NCBI RefSeq assembly: GCF_947490095.1
Contig: NZ_CANLFS010000001.1
Span: 124,001-188,000 of the forward strand
DNA from: an uncultured Halomonas sp.
GTDB taxonomy: Bacteria > Pseudomonadota > Gammaproteobacteria > Pseudomonadales > Halomonadaceae
Direction of reading: 5' to 3'
Length of the DNA stretch: 64,000 nucleotides
Position numbers and translations under genes: made by a program. The notes beneath the pieces are model-generated. The model had not been told where the DNA came from and did no database searches. It was given only the letters and a program-made list of their open reading frames with translations. Shown here piece after piece: positions 55,024 through 63,190 of the stretch (the first letter of the stretch is position 1; the number at the start of each line of letters is the position of its first letter).

Positions 55024-55845
55024 ATGACCGATAACGAACGCCTGCAGCACGCCCTGGCGATTGCCCTGGAAGCGGGAGAGCATATCCGCCAGGCACGCGA
55101 TCATCAGGATTTCGGCCACCGCTACAAGGCCGGCGAGGAGCTGGTGACCGATATCGACGTGGCGGTGGACCGCCTGATCCGCGACCGCCTGGATGCGGCC
55201 TTTCATGGCGAGGCTCGCCTCAGCGAGGAGCTCTCTCCCGACCGCAGCGCCCTGGCGGTCGAGGGCCCCCTCTGGGTCGTCGACCCCATCGACGGCACCG
55301 TCAACTTTGCCCACGGTCTAGCCCATGTGGCCGTCTCCATCGCCTGGCTGGAGCATGGAGAGACCCGCATCGGAGTCGTCCACGCCCCCTTCCTCGGCGA
55401 GACCTACACGGCGATCCGCGGTGAGGGCGCCTGGCGCAACGATCTGCCGATTCACGCCAGCCGCCGCAAGGAGCTGAGCCGCAGCCTGGTCGCCACCGGC
55501 TTCCCGTACCGCCGCGACAGCCGGCCGCCGTTGATGCGCCGACTGGGCGCCGTGCTCAATCATTGCCAGGACGTGCGCCGCAACGGGTCCGCGGCCCTGG
55601 ACCTCTGTGATGTGGCCTGCGGCCGCCTGGACGCCTACTACGAGAGCGTGTCTCCCTGGGACTTCGCGGCCGGCTGGCTGATTGCCGGCGAAGCCGGGGC
55701 CCATACCGGCCATCTCTATCCCTGCCCCGAGGGCATCCCCGCGGCCCTTTACGGAGAGAACCTGCTCGTCGCAAGCCCAGGCATTCACGCCGAGCTGGGC
55801 GAGTTGCTGCGGCGTGCCGATGCCGGAGAGCTGGAAAGCCTCTAA
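55024..55845 (+). CDS. Inositol monophosphatase family protein
   Basis: A 273-aa Mg-dependent phosphatase of the IMPase/SuhB/CysQ superfamily. Metal-site motifs are SEEL near 67-70, VVDPIDGTVNFAHGLAHVAV near 86-105, and the C-terminal SPWDFAAGWLIAGEAGA. Substrate may be inositol-1-phosphate or a related sugar phosphate. It is the second-copy type rather than clear SuhB. The last codons and stop are tandemly duplicated downstream. Confidence 0.9.
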   Translation: MTDNERLQHALAIALEAGEHIRQARDHQDFGHRYKAGEELVTDIDVAVDRLIRDRLDAAFHGEARLSEELSPDRSALAVEGPLWVVDPIDGTVNFAHGLAHVAVSIAWLEHGETRIGVVHAPFLGETYTAIRGEGAWRNDLPIHASRRKELSRSLVATGFPYRRDSRPPLMRRLGAVLNHCQDVRRNGSAALDLCDVACGRLDAYYESVSPWDFAAGWLIAGEAGAHTGHLYPCPEGIPAALYGENLLVASPGIHAELGELLRRADAGELESL

Positions 55846-55876
55846 GTTGTAAAGCCCCTAAGTTGTAAAGCCCCCA
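55835..55876. repeat. 16-bp tandem repeat carrying a duplicated stop codon
   Basis: AAAGCCTCTAAGTTGT (55835-55850, including the stop TAA of the phosphatase gene) is followed by AAAGCCCCTAAGTTGT (55851-55866) and a partial third copy AAAGCCCCC. Confidence 0.9.
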
Positions 55877-55920
55877 GCTCGATGGCCGGACATGCCATCA
55901 TCGCCAGGCATGGCGACTTT

Positions 55921-55959
55921 CAATAAAAGCCCTCAATAGAAGCCCTCAATAAAAACTCT
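55921..55959. repeat. Three 13-bp tandem repeats upstream of grxA
   Basis: Three degenerate 13-bp units with consensus CAATARAAGCCCT (55921-55933, 55934-55946, 55947-55959) lie in the 217-base gap between the phosphatase and glutaredoxin genes. Nothing else was recognised there. Confidence 0.85.
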
Positions 55960-56062
55960 CAATGGCCCGGCTCGCCAGGGCCTATTGGCCAGGATCTGGA
56001 CTATCACCGATAATGGGCGCCCCTGACATTTATATTCGCGCCCCAGGCGCCCAGGAGTTTCC

Positions 56063-56338
56063 ATGTTCGTGACCATCTATGGCCGCCCCGGCTGCCCCTT
56101 CTGTGTCTTTGCCAAGGACCTCGCCCAGCGCCTCGAAGCCGGTGGCGCCATAGAGGGCTTTCGCTATGTCGACATGTACGCGGAGGGGCTGACCAAGGCC
56201 GACCTCACGGCCAAGGTAGGCCAGACCGTGCATACCGTGCCCCAGGTGTTTCTCGATGCCACGCCCGTGGGCGGCTTCTCCGAATTCGACCAGTACGTAC
56301 GCGAACACGGCCTGTTGGCCACCGCCTCGGCCAACTGA
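56063..56338 (+). CDS. grxA: Glutaredoxin GrxA type
   Basis: A 91-aa glutaredoxin. The active site is GRPGCPFCVFAKDLA with Cys11 and Cys14. The YVDMYAEGLTKADL and TVPQVFLDATPVGGF segments match GrxA, which reduces ribonucleotide reductase and other targets with glutathione. The cis-proline is in TVPQ. Confidence 0.94.
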   Translation: MFVTIYGRPGCPFCVFAKDLAQRLEAGGAIEGFRYVDMYAEGLTKADLTAKVGQTVHTVPQVFLDATPVGGFSEFDQYVREHGLLATASAN

Positions 56339-56347
56339 GTCCCCGCC

Positions 56348-56368
56348 GCCCGGTCCCGTGGTCCGGGC
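56348..56368 (+). terminator. Probable terminator of grxA
   Basis: GCCCGG and CCGGGC flank a 9-base centre that can pair further (CC with GG), 9 bases after the grxA stop. Only a short T-poor tail follows, so support is moderate. Confidence 0.45.
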
Positions 56369-56437
56369 GTTGAAAGCCTCTCGCCCATCGGCGCCTATAC
56401 TTCCTGCCAGTCCACGACGCCAAGGGAAGCGCTTTCG

Positions 56438-57205
56438 ATGCAGAGAGCAGAGTTCATCCAGCAGCTATGGCTGGATTTCATCCATCAACACCCGCAGATC
56501 GGTGGGCTACGGCTGTGGGCGCCGAATGCCCCGGCCGAATACCTTGCCCTGCTGACGCTCAATCATTGCCATCACGGCATGACCGCCCTGCTTCCCTCAC
56601 TCGAGCATTTCGGCTATCGCATCCGTCATCGCCACGCCATGGCCGACCGGGGGCTGCTGGTCAACCTGCTGGCTCCGCCGCAGGAGGGGCCCTGGCTGGC
56701 GATCGCCGAACTCCAGACGGGAACCCTGCCCAGGCGTTCCAGGGCACTGCTCGAGGACCTCGTCGACCGGGCCCCCGACGCGGCCCATCGCGGGGCCAAT
56801 CGCCTGTGCCGCGGGCGCCCCTGGCCGATGCCCGACTGGGAGAGCTATCAGGCCCTGTATCAGGCGCATCCCCTGGCGGCGGCGCTTGCCATCAACGGCC
56901 CTCGCCTGCACCACGTCGGCTACGACTGTCGGCGCCTGGGCGCCCCCCTGGAGGACCTGCATCGGGGCATGGAAGACGCCGGCTTTGTCGGCACCGCCGA
57001 CCGCCAGCATGGCCTCTTCCCCATTTCACCGCTGATGGAGTATCGCTTCTACCCCGGCGGGTCACGCCCCCTGCCCTTCGCCGAGGGCGACGAGCATCGC
57101 GTCGAGACCGGAGGGATCGCATTGGTGCAGAAATCGGTGGGGGCCGACCAGGAACGGGTGGTGGAGCTGTTGCTGCCCCATCACACCCGCTGTGAATTCA
57201 GCTGA
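56438..57205 (+). CDS. DUF1338-like protein (possible VOC-fold dioxygenase relative)
   Basis: A 255-aa protein I tentatively assign to the DUF1338 family, which includes the 2-oxoadipate dioxygenase/decarboxylase HglS. Support is the order: FIQQLWLDFIHQHPQ at the N-terminus, GYRIRHRHAMADRGLLVNLLAPPQEG, IAELQTGTLPRRSRALLEDL, and LHHVGYDCR. The first metal-binding His of the family (DHIALRTF) appears as Tyr (EYLALLTL), while a His in LHHVGY is kept. Function and activity are uncertain. Confidence 0.5.
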   Translation: MQRAEFIQQLWLDFIHQHPQIGGLRLWAPNAPAEYLALLTLNHCHHGMTALLPSLEHFGYRIRHRHAMADRGLLVNLLAPPQEGPWLAIAELQTGTLPRRSRALLEDLVDRAPDAAHRGANRLCRGRPWPMPDWESYQALYQAHPLAAALAINGPRLHHVGYDCRRLGAPLEDLHRGMEDAGFVGTADRQHGLFPISPLMEYRFYPGGSRPLPFAEGDEHRVETGGIALVQKSVGADQERVVELLLPHHTRCEFS

Positions 57206-57212
57206 GCGTCGT

Positions 57213-57231
57213 CCACAGAATCTGTGGATAA
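57213..57231. promoter_or_regulatory. Perfect DnaA-box sequence in a small palindrome
   Basis: CCACAG-AAT-CTGTGG (57213-57227) is a perfect inverted repeat, and the overlapping TGTGGATAA (57223-57231) is the reverse complement of the consensus DnaA box TTATCCACA. It is isolated in the 98-base gap between two convergent genes. It may be chance or a DnaA-binding site. Confidence 0.35.
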
Positions 57232-57303
57232 CGCTGTGCAACACTGCCGTCACCGCCCCGCTGCATGGGCCCTGCGACGAAATGGTTATAAAGTCATCGC
57301 CCT

Positions 57304-57963
57304 TCAGTCGAAGGTCATTTCCGGCACATGGTCGGGTACGACCAGCGTGCCCGCCGTCAGCGACCGAATCTCTTCCACCGAGACCCCGGGGGCACGCTCC
57401 TTGAGGTGGAAGGCGCCGTCCTTGATCTCCAGATAGGCCAGGTCGGTCAGCACGCGGTTGATGCAGCCGGCGCCGGTCAGCGGCAGGTTACAGGACTCGA
57501 GGAGCTTGGACTCACCGTGCTTGGAGGCATGGGTCATGGTGCAGATGATATTCTCCGCACCGGCCACCAGGTCCATGGCGCCTCCCATGCCCTTGATCAG
57601 CTTGCCGGGGATCATCCAGGAGGCGATATTGCCGTTCTGGTCGACCTCGAACGCCCCCAGCACGGTCAGGTCCACGTGGCCCCCGCGGATCATGCCGAAG
57701 GAGCTTGCGGAGTCGAAGATCGCCGCGCCGGGACGCGCCGTCACGGTCTGCTTGCCGGCGTTGATCATGTCCGGGTCGACTTCCTCCTCGGTGGGAAAAC
57801 GCCCCATGCCGAGCAGGCCGTTCTCGGACTGCAGCATCACGTCGATGCCCTCGGGGATGTAGTTGGCCACCAGGGTCGGGATACCGATGCCCAGGTTGAC
57901 GTAGAAGCCATCTTCGAGCTCACGCGCCACGCGCATTGCCATCTGTTCGCGAGTCAGTGCCAT
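57304..57963 (-). CDS. scoB: 3-oxoacid CoA-transferase subunit B
   Basis: A 219-aa beta subunit of succinyl-CoA:3-ketoacid (or acetate:acetoacetate) CoA-transferase. The catalytic glutamate lies in MLQSENGLLGMG near 43-54. Other family segments are GFYVNLGIGIPTLVANYI and GGHVDLTVLGAFEVD. It activates acetoacetate to acetoacetyl-CoA with ScoA, encoded 85 bases upstream; a four-copy 14-bp repeat fills much of that gap. Confidence 0.94.
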   Translation of the reverse strand: MALTREQMAMRVARELEDGFYVNLGIGIPTLVANYIPEGIDVMLQSENGLLGMGRFPTEEEVDPDMINAGKQTVTARPGAAIFDSASSFGMIRGGHVDLTVLGAFEVDQNGNIASWMIPGKLIKGMGGAMDLVAGAENIICTMTHASKHGESKLLESCNLPLTGAGCINRVLTDLAYLEIKDGAFHLKERAPGVSVEEIRSLTAGTLVVPDHVPEMTFD

Positions 57964-57981
57964 CTTGTTGCCTCTTTATTC

Positions 57982-58037
57982 GACAGGAAACGATCGATAG
58001 GAAACGACCGATAAAAAACGATCGGTGGGAAACCGTC
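57982..58037. repeat. Four degenerate 14-bp tandem repeats between scoA and scoB
   Basis: Units GACAGGAAACGATC, GATAGGAAACGACC, GATAAAAAACGATC and GGTGGGAAACCGTC run from 57982 to 58037 in the intergenic gap of an operon whose genes are usually closely spaced. Confidence 0.85.
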
Positions 58038-58048
58038 CCGGGCGCGCC

Positions 58049-58750
58049 TCAGGCGTCGCGTACGGTACGCTTCTCGATGCGCTTCTCGAAGGATCCCTTG
58101 ATGATGCGGTCGACATAGATCCCCGGGGTATGGATCTGGTCGGGGTGGAGTTCGCCCGGCTCGACGATCTCCTCGACCTCGACCACGGTGATCCTGCCGC
58201 AGGTCGCCGCCAGCGGATTGAAGTTCTGGGCGGTATCGCGATACACCACGTTGCCGTAGCGGTCGGCCTTCCAGCCCTTGACGATCGCGAAGTCGGCGTG
58301 GAACGCCTCCTCGAGGATATGCGGGCGGCCATTGAATTCACGCACTTCCTTGCCCTCGCCGATGGGCGTGCCGTATCCCGTGGCGGTATAGAATGCCGGG
58401 ATACCCGCACCACCGGCGCGCATCTTCTCGGCCAGGGTCCCCTGGGGCGTCAGGATGACCTCGATCTCCTCATTGAGCATCTGTTGCTCGAACAGCGCGT
58501 TCTCGCCCACATAGGAGGCATGGATGCACGAGATCTGCTTGTCCTCCAGCAGCAGGCCCAGGCCGAAGCCGTCGACGCCGCAGTTGTTGGAGAGCACGGT
58601 CAAATCCTTCACGCCGCGCCGCTTGATCTCGGCGATCAGGTTCTCGGGAATACCGCAGAGGCCGAAGCCACCGGCAGCGACGGTCATGCCGCTCTCGATG
58701 CCTGCCATCGCCTCTTCGTAGGAGTTAACACGCTTGTCGAATCCGGCCAT
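58049..58750 (-). CDS. scoA: 3-oxoacid CoA-transferase subunit A
   Basis: A 233-aa alpha subunit. The CoA-binding glycine-rich segment is [18 protein letters not shown], and the family motifs [15 protein letters not shown] and [18 protein letters not shown] are present. With ScoB it forms the heteromeric transferase of ketone-body use. It is divergent from a LysR gene that probably regulates it. Confidence 0.95.
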   Translation of the reverse strand: MAGFDKRVNSYEEAMAGIESGMTVAAGGFGLCGIPENLIAEIKRRGVKDLTVLSNNCGVDGFGLGLLLEDKQISCIHASYVGENALFEQQMLNEEIEVILTPQGTLAEKMRAGGAGIPAFYTATGYGTPIGEGKEVREFNGRPHILEEAFHADFAIVKGWKADRYGNVVYRDTAQNFNPLAATCGRITVVEVEEIVEPGELHPDQIHTPGIYVDRIIKGSFEKRIEKRTVRDA

Positions 58751-58963
58751 TGGGGCGCCTCATGTCGTTTGACTGACGTACTCGGGAATGTGGCTAGAGT
58801 ACTCGGGAAAAGAAGGGACTCGGGAAGAATCGTGGGCCTGTCGAGGCCCTGGGTCCAGTGTTACCCCGGGAAATATATTTGTTAAGTTTGTTTTTCTTAT
58901 CATTTAATCTATAAGACTCATTAATCACACCTTCGTCGCATGCCAGTCGCGAGCGCCCTTGCC
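58751..58963. promoter_or_regulatory. Divergent control region between scoA and a LysR gene
   Basis: A 213-base gap with a strongly AT-rich stretch (about 58868-58925) holding likely promoters. Two related A/T-rich heptamers, TTAATCT and TTAATCA, about 20 bases apart could be LysR contact sites. The arrangement is typical for a LysR regulator controlling the divergent scoAB operon and itself. Confidence 0.4.
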
Positions 58964-59857
58964 ATGACCACCAAGCAGCTCCGTGCCTTCCTCGCCGTCG
59001 CCCAGACCCTGAGCTTTACCCAGGCCTGCGAGCACCTACACCTCTCACAGCCGGCCCTGAGCCTGGCGATCAAGGGGCTCGAGGAAAGCCTTGGCGGCCG
59101 ACTGCTGACCAGGACCACCCGCAGCGTTCGCCTGACGCCCGAGGGCGAGTCGCTGGTCCCGTTGGCCAAGCGACTGCTGGCCGAGTGGGACAACACCGAA
59201 GAGCTCATGCGCCAGCGCTTCACCTTGCAGATGGGCCGACTCGGGGTGGCCGCCATGCCCTCCTTCGCCAGCAACCTCCTGCCCGCCGCCCTGATGGCAT
59301 TTCGGCAGCGCTATCCGCGCATCAACATCACCGTGCATGACGTCATCAACGAACAGGTCATCGACATGGTGCGCAACGGCCAGGTGGAGCTGGGCATCGC
59401 CTTCGAGCCCGAGGCCACGGGAAGCCTCGCCTTCACGCCCCTGTTCGATGACCGCTTCGTCGCCGTGGTGCCACCCGGCTCGCTGCTGGCCAGGCAGGCC
59501 ACACTGCGCTGGGAAATGTTGCTGACCCACGACTTTGTGGCCCTGCAGCGCCCCTCCATGGTGCGCCGCCTGCTGGAGCGACAACTCGAGGCCGAAGGCC
59601 TGTCCCTGCCGACCGCCTTCGAGAGCCATCAGCTCGGCACCGTGGGCCGCATGGTCGCCAGCGGCCTGGGGGTCAGCGCGGTCCCCTCGCTGTGCCGCCG
59701 TCAGATGGAGGAGCTCGGCGCCCGCTGCCTCACGCTGGAGGCGCCCGCCATCGAGCGTGCCGTGGGCATCCTCACCCACGGTGAACTCTCCACCGCGGCC
59801 CTGGCCCTGAAGGAGGTCATCGTCGAGAGTCATCCCCCCCTCGGCGAGGGCCGATGA
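58964..59857 (+). CDS. LysR-family transcriptional regulator, probable regulator of scoAB
   Basis: A 297-aa LysR protein. Helix-turn-helix: MTTKQLRAFLAVAQTLSFTQ, then HLSQPALSLAIKGLEESLGG. The effector domain contains RQRYPRINITVHDVINEQV. The ATG at 58964 fits the family N-terminus; an in-frame ATG at 58940 is possible. Divergent orientation from scoAB suggests it controls ketone-body use. Confidence 0.9.
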   Translation: MTTKQLRAFLAVAQTLSFTQACEHLHLSQPALSLAIKGLEESLGGRLLTRTTRSVRLTPEGESLVPLAKRLLAEWDNTEELMRQRFTLQMGRLGVAAMPSFASNLLPAALMAFRQRYPRINITVHDVINEQVIDMVRNGQVELGIAFEPEATGSLAFTPLFDDRFVAVVPPGSLLARQATLRWEMLLTHDFVALQRPSMVRRLLERQLEAEGLSLPTAFESHQLGTVGRMVASGLGVSAVPSLCRRQMEELGARCLTLEAPAIERAVGILTHGELSTAALALKEVIVESHPPLGEGR

Positions 59858-59945
59858 GAGGGATACGTTGCCCCAGGCGCTGGGCAGGCGCCCGACGATC
59901 CTTTAGCATTGCCGACATTCTCATCGACGACCCATGGAGAGCGGC

Positions 59946-60815
59946 ATGTCGACCCTCAGGGGCCTTGTCAGCCTGCTGTTGCTTACCCTGACCACCCTGC
60001 TCTGGGGGGTCCCCCTGCTCATGATGACGCTGGTCAAGCTGGTGACCCCCGGGCACCGATGGCGCCTGGCGGTCCTCAAGGTGATCAATGCCATCGCCCT
60101 TAACTGGATCGGGCTCAATCTATGGTGGATGCGGCACTGGCTGAAGCCACAGCTGGACATCGAGCTGCCCGAAGACCTCTCTCGCCGACGCGGCTGGCTG
60201 GTGCTTTCCAACCACCGCAGCTGGACCGATATCTTCGTGCTGTTCTTCGCCATGCATCGGCGCATTCCCATGCCGCGCTTCTTCCTCAAGCGGGTCTTGA
60301 TCTGGGTGCCGATCGTCGGGCTGGCCTGGTGGGCCCTCGAGTACCCCTTCATGCGCCGCATGACCGCCGAACAGCGTGCCCGTCACCCTCACCTCGCCCG
60401 CCGCGACCAACAGGCCACGGAGCGCATGTGTGACCGGGCCCGGGAGATGCCCATCGCCATCTTCAACTTCGTGGAAGGCACACGCTTCACCCCGGCCAAG
60501 CATGACGCCCAGGAATCGCCTTATCGGCACCTCCTGCGGCCTCGCGCGGGCGGCGTCGCCCAGGTGCTCAATCTGCTCGGCGACCAGCTCGCCGGCATCA
60601 TCGATGTCACCCTCCACTACGACAATCCAACGCCGAGTTTCTGGGGCTACCTGTGCGGTCGTGAAGGCCGCATCGTGATGCAGGCCCGGGTCCTCCCGGT
60701 CGAAGACTGGATGCACAACGGTAACTACCAGGATAACGCCAGCGACAAGGAACGCTTCCAATCATGGATCAATGCGCTTTGGCACCAAAAGGACGAACGT
60801 CTCTCACACTTCTGA
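59946..60815 (+). CDS. YihG-like 1-acylglycerol-3-phosphate acyltransferase
   Basis: A 289-aa membrane acyltransferase of the PlsC superfamily resembling E. coli YihG. The catalytic NHxxxxD motif is SNHRSWTD, and the acceptor motif is FVEGTRFTPAK. A hydrophobic N-terminal segment (about 5-60) anchors it. The ATG at 59946 has GGAGAG directly upstream; 59934 is an alternative. The 3' end overlaps the next gene by 52 bases. Confidence 0.9.
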   Translation: MSTLRGLVSLLLLTLTTLLWGVPLLMMTLVKLVTPGHRWRLAVLKVINAIALNWIGLNLWWMRHWLKPQLDIELPEDLSRRRGWLVLSNHRSWTDIFVLFFAMHRRIPMPRFFLKRVLIWVPIVGLAWWALEYPFMRRMTAEQRARHPHLARRDQQATERMCDRAREMPIAIFNFVEGTRFTPAKHDAQESPYRHLLRPRAGGVAQVLNLLGDQLAGIIDVTLHYDNPTPSFWGYLCGREGRIVMQARVLPVEDWMHNGNYQDNASDKERFQSWINALWHQKDERLSHF

Positions 60816-61693
60816 TCGGCCTGTTGGTACTGCTCCTCGCCGGCTGCGCCGCCCAGCAGAAGGACGGGGCCACACGCGATGCGGCCGAGGCCTCCCGCCG
60901 CGGTAGCTGGGTGCTCGTGCAACGAGGCGATACCCTCGGCACCCTGGCGCAGCACGCCGGCGTGCCCCTGGAGCGGCTGCAGCGCTTCAACCCGGGGGTC
61001 GATTCCCGTCATCTGGCGGTAGGCCAGCGGCTGCTGATGCCGACCCACCGTGAGCGCGCGCCCTACCAGGGCCCCTATCGCTATCAGGTGCGTGCCGGCG
61101 ATACCTATACGAGCATCGCTCGACGCTTCAAGACCCGCGCCTCGCGCGTGCAGGCGGCCAACCCCGGGGTGACCCCGACCCAGCTCGAGGTCGGTCAGTT
61201 GATTCAGGTCCCGTTGGCCCGTCGCAGCGCCGCCTCCCGCTCGGGGGGAAGCTCGAGCGCGAACACCACGAGCCCATCCCGGCGTGCCAGCCTGCCGGAC
61301 CCCGGCGACCTGCCAGGCTCGGCGCGCCGCTGGCCCTGGCCGCTGGACGACTACCGTATCGTGCGGGCCTATGGCGCCGACAGCCGCGGCACCCTCCAGC
61401 CCATGCTGCTGGCCACCGACAAGGGGGCCACAGCCAAGGCCGTGGCCCCCGGCGAGGTGCGCTACGCCGGCAGCATGCGCCAGCTCGACCAGGTAGTCAT
61501 CGTCCACCACGCCGATAACCTCCAGAGCGTCTACGCCCAGTGCAAGCGACTCATGGTGAAGGACGGCAAGACCGTGAAGGCAGGCGACCCGCTCTGCGAG
61601 GTGGGCTACAGCAGCGCCACCCAACGCCACGACCTGCTGTTCGACCTGCGCCACGGCGGCAAGCCGGTGAACCCCCGCCGTGTCCTGCGCTGA
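60764..61693 (+). CDS. LysM lipoprotein with a degenerate LytM/M23 domain (NlpD-like)
   Basis: A 309-aa lipoprotein: signal peptide with lipobox LAGC (Cys28), two LysM motifs (about 50-93 and 103-147), a Ser-rich linker, and a C-terminal M23-like domain (about 185-309). The catalytic zinc-binding HxxxD and HxH residues of M23 peptidases are not present (the equivalent region reads MLLATDKGATAKAVAPGEV and RHDLLFDLRHGGKPVNP), as in NlpD/EnvC-type amidase activators. It probably activates a cell-wall amidase. It begins inside the upstream acyltransferase gene in another frame. Confidence 0.85.
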   Translation: MDQCALAPKGRTSLTLLIGLLVLLLAGCAAQQKDGATRDAAEASRRGSWVLVQRGDTLGTLAQHAGVPLERLQRFNPGVDSRHLAVGQRLLMPTHRERAPYQGPYRYQVRAGDTYTSIARRFKTRASRVQAANPGVTPTQLEVGQLIQVPLARRSAASRSGGSSSANTTSPSRRASLPDPGDLPGSARRWPWPLDDYRIVRAYGADSRGTLQPMLLATDKGATAKAVAPGEVRYAGSMRQLDQVVIVHHADNLQSVYAQCKRLMVKDGKTVKAGDPLCEVGYSSATQRHDLLFDLRHGGKPVNPRRVLR

Positions 61694-61730
61694 GGGGCAC
61701 CGGCGTTCCAGAAGTGTTCATCGCCATAAC

Positions 61731-61762
61731 GACAGAAGGCGCCCCTCGGGGCGCCTTCTGTC
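61731..61762. terminator. Bidirectional terminator between convergent genes
   Basis: A perfect 15-bp inverted repeat GACAGAAGGCGCCCC/GGGGCGCCTTCTGTC with a 2-base centre. It lies between the LysM lipoprotein gene (+) and the symporter gene (-). It is the strongest hairpin in the window; tails are short of T-runs. Confidence 0.8.
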
Positions 61763-61783
61763 ACTCTGCCAGAGACTCGCGAA

Positions 61784-63190
61784 TCACGACTTGTCGTGGT
61801 CCAGCTCCTCTCCCGGCAGCACCTCTTCGCCATTGAAGTAGGCGCGGGCCAGCTTGATGACCACCGGCGACAGCAGCGCCAGGGCGATCAGGTTGGGAAT
61901 CGCCATCATGGCATTGAAGGTGTCGGCCATCAGCCAGATAAGCCCCAGGCTGGCCAGGGCGCCCAGCGGAATCGCCAGCACGAACAGGACCCGGTAGAGC
62001 ATGATGGAGCGGGTACCGAACAGGAACTGGAAGCACTTCTCACCATAGAAGGACCAGCCCAGGATGGTGGTGAAGGCAAACACCGTCAGCGCCAGCGATA
62101 CCACCTCGTTACCCAGGCCCGGCAAGGCCGCATCGAACGACAGCGCGGTCAGTGATGCGCCCGCCTCGCCGGTTTTCCATACGCCGGCGGTCAGGATGAC
62201 CAGGGCGGTAATGGAGCACACGACGATGGTGTCGATGAAGGTACCCAGCATCGCGATCAGGCCCTGGCGAACCGGGTTCTTGGTCTGCGCCGCGGCGTGC
62301 GCGATGGGGGCACTCCCCAGCCCCGCCTCGTTGGAGAAGATCCCGCGGGCCACGCCGAAGCGGATGGCCGCCATCACGGCCGCACCGGCAAAGCCACCGG
62401 CGGCGGCATGCGGATTGAACGCATACGTGAAGATCATGCCGAAGGCACTACCGATCTGGTCGGCATTGATCGCCAGCACGACCAGGCCCGCGACCACGTA
62501 GGCGATCCCCATGATCGGCACCAGCTTGCCCGCCACCTTGGCGATACGCTTGATGCCACCGAGGATCACCGCCCCGGCCAGCACCATGATCACCACGCCG
62601 GTGATCCAGTGCGGCATCCCGAAGGTGCTGTCGAGGGCGTCGGCCACGGAGTTGGACTGGACGGTGTTGCCGATGCCGAAGGCGGCGACGGCGCCGAAGA
62701 AGGCGAAGGCCCCACCCAGCCACAGCCACTTGCGGCCCAGGCCATTCTTGATGTAGTACATCGGGCCGCCGATATGGAAGCCGGTGCTATCGGTTTCCCG
62801 GAAGCGAACCGCCAGCACCGCCTCGGAGAACTTGGTGGCCATGCCCACCAGGGCGGTGATCCACATCCAGAACACCGCACCGGGGCCACCCAGGGCGATA
62901 GCGGTCGCGACACCGGCGATGTTGCCGGTACCGATGGTGGCCGACAGCGCCGTCATCAGCGCGTTGAAGGGCGAAATTTCGCCGTCTTCCTCGCCCTTCG
63001 GCTTACCGTCCGGGGTGTGCTTGCTGTCTCGCCCCTGCCACATCAGCTTGAAGCCTTCGCCAAGCTTGCGGATCGGCATGAGCTTGAGGCTGACCTGCAG
63101 ATAGATGCCCACCCCAAGCAACAGGATCAGCATCAGCGGCCCCCATACCACGCCGTTGATGGCACTAAAGATCGTATTCAAGGTTTCCAC
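61784..63190 (-). CDS. Sodium:alanine/glycine symporter (AGCS family)
   Basis: A 468-aa polytopic transporter of the alanine or glycine:cation symporter family. Diagnostic segments are SPFNALMTALSATIGTGNIA near residues 74-93, GGPGAVFWMWITALVGMA, and RGIFSNEAGLGSAPIAHAAA near 275-294. About eleven transmembrane helices. It imports Ala, Gly or a similar amino acid with sodium. It is divergent from gcvH, so glycine is a plausible substrate. Confidence 0.94.
   Translation of the reverse strand: METLNTIFSAINGVVWGPLMLILLLGVGIYLQVSLKLMPIRKLGEGFKLMWQGRDSKHTPDGKPKGEEDGEISPFNALMTALSATIGTGNIAGVATAIALGGPGAVFWMWITALVGMATKFSEAVLAVRFRETDSTGFHIGGPMYYIKNGLGRKWLWLGGAFAFFGAVAAFGIGNTVQSNSVADALDSTFGMPHWITGVVIMVLAGAVILGGIKRIAKVAGKLVPIMGIAYVVAGLVVLAINADQIGSAFGMIFTYAFNPHAAAGGFAGAAVMAAIRFGVARGIFSNEAGLGSAPIAHAAAQTKNPVRQGLIAMLGTFIDTIVVCSITALVILTAGVWKTGEAGASLTALSFDAALPGLGNEVVSLALTVFAFTTILGWSFYGEKCFQFLFGTRSIMLYRVLFVLAIPLGALASLGLIWLMADTFNAMMAIPNLIALALLSPVVIKLARAYFNGEEVLPGEELDHDKS

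Noticed and set aside
57213-57231. Replication origin
   Set aside because: Only one DnaA box, no AT-rich unwinding region and no dnaA/dnaN/gidA neighbourhood.
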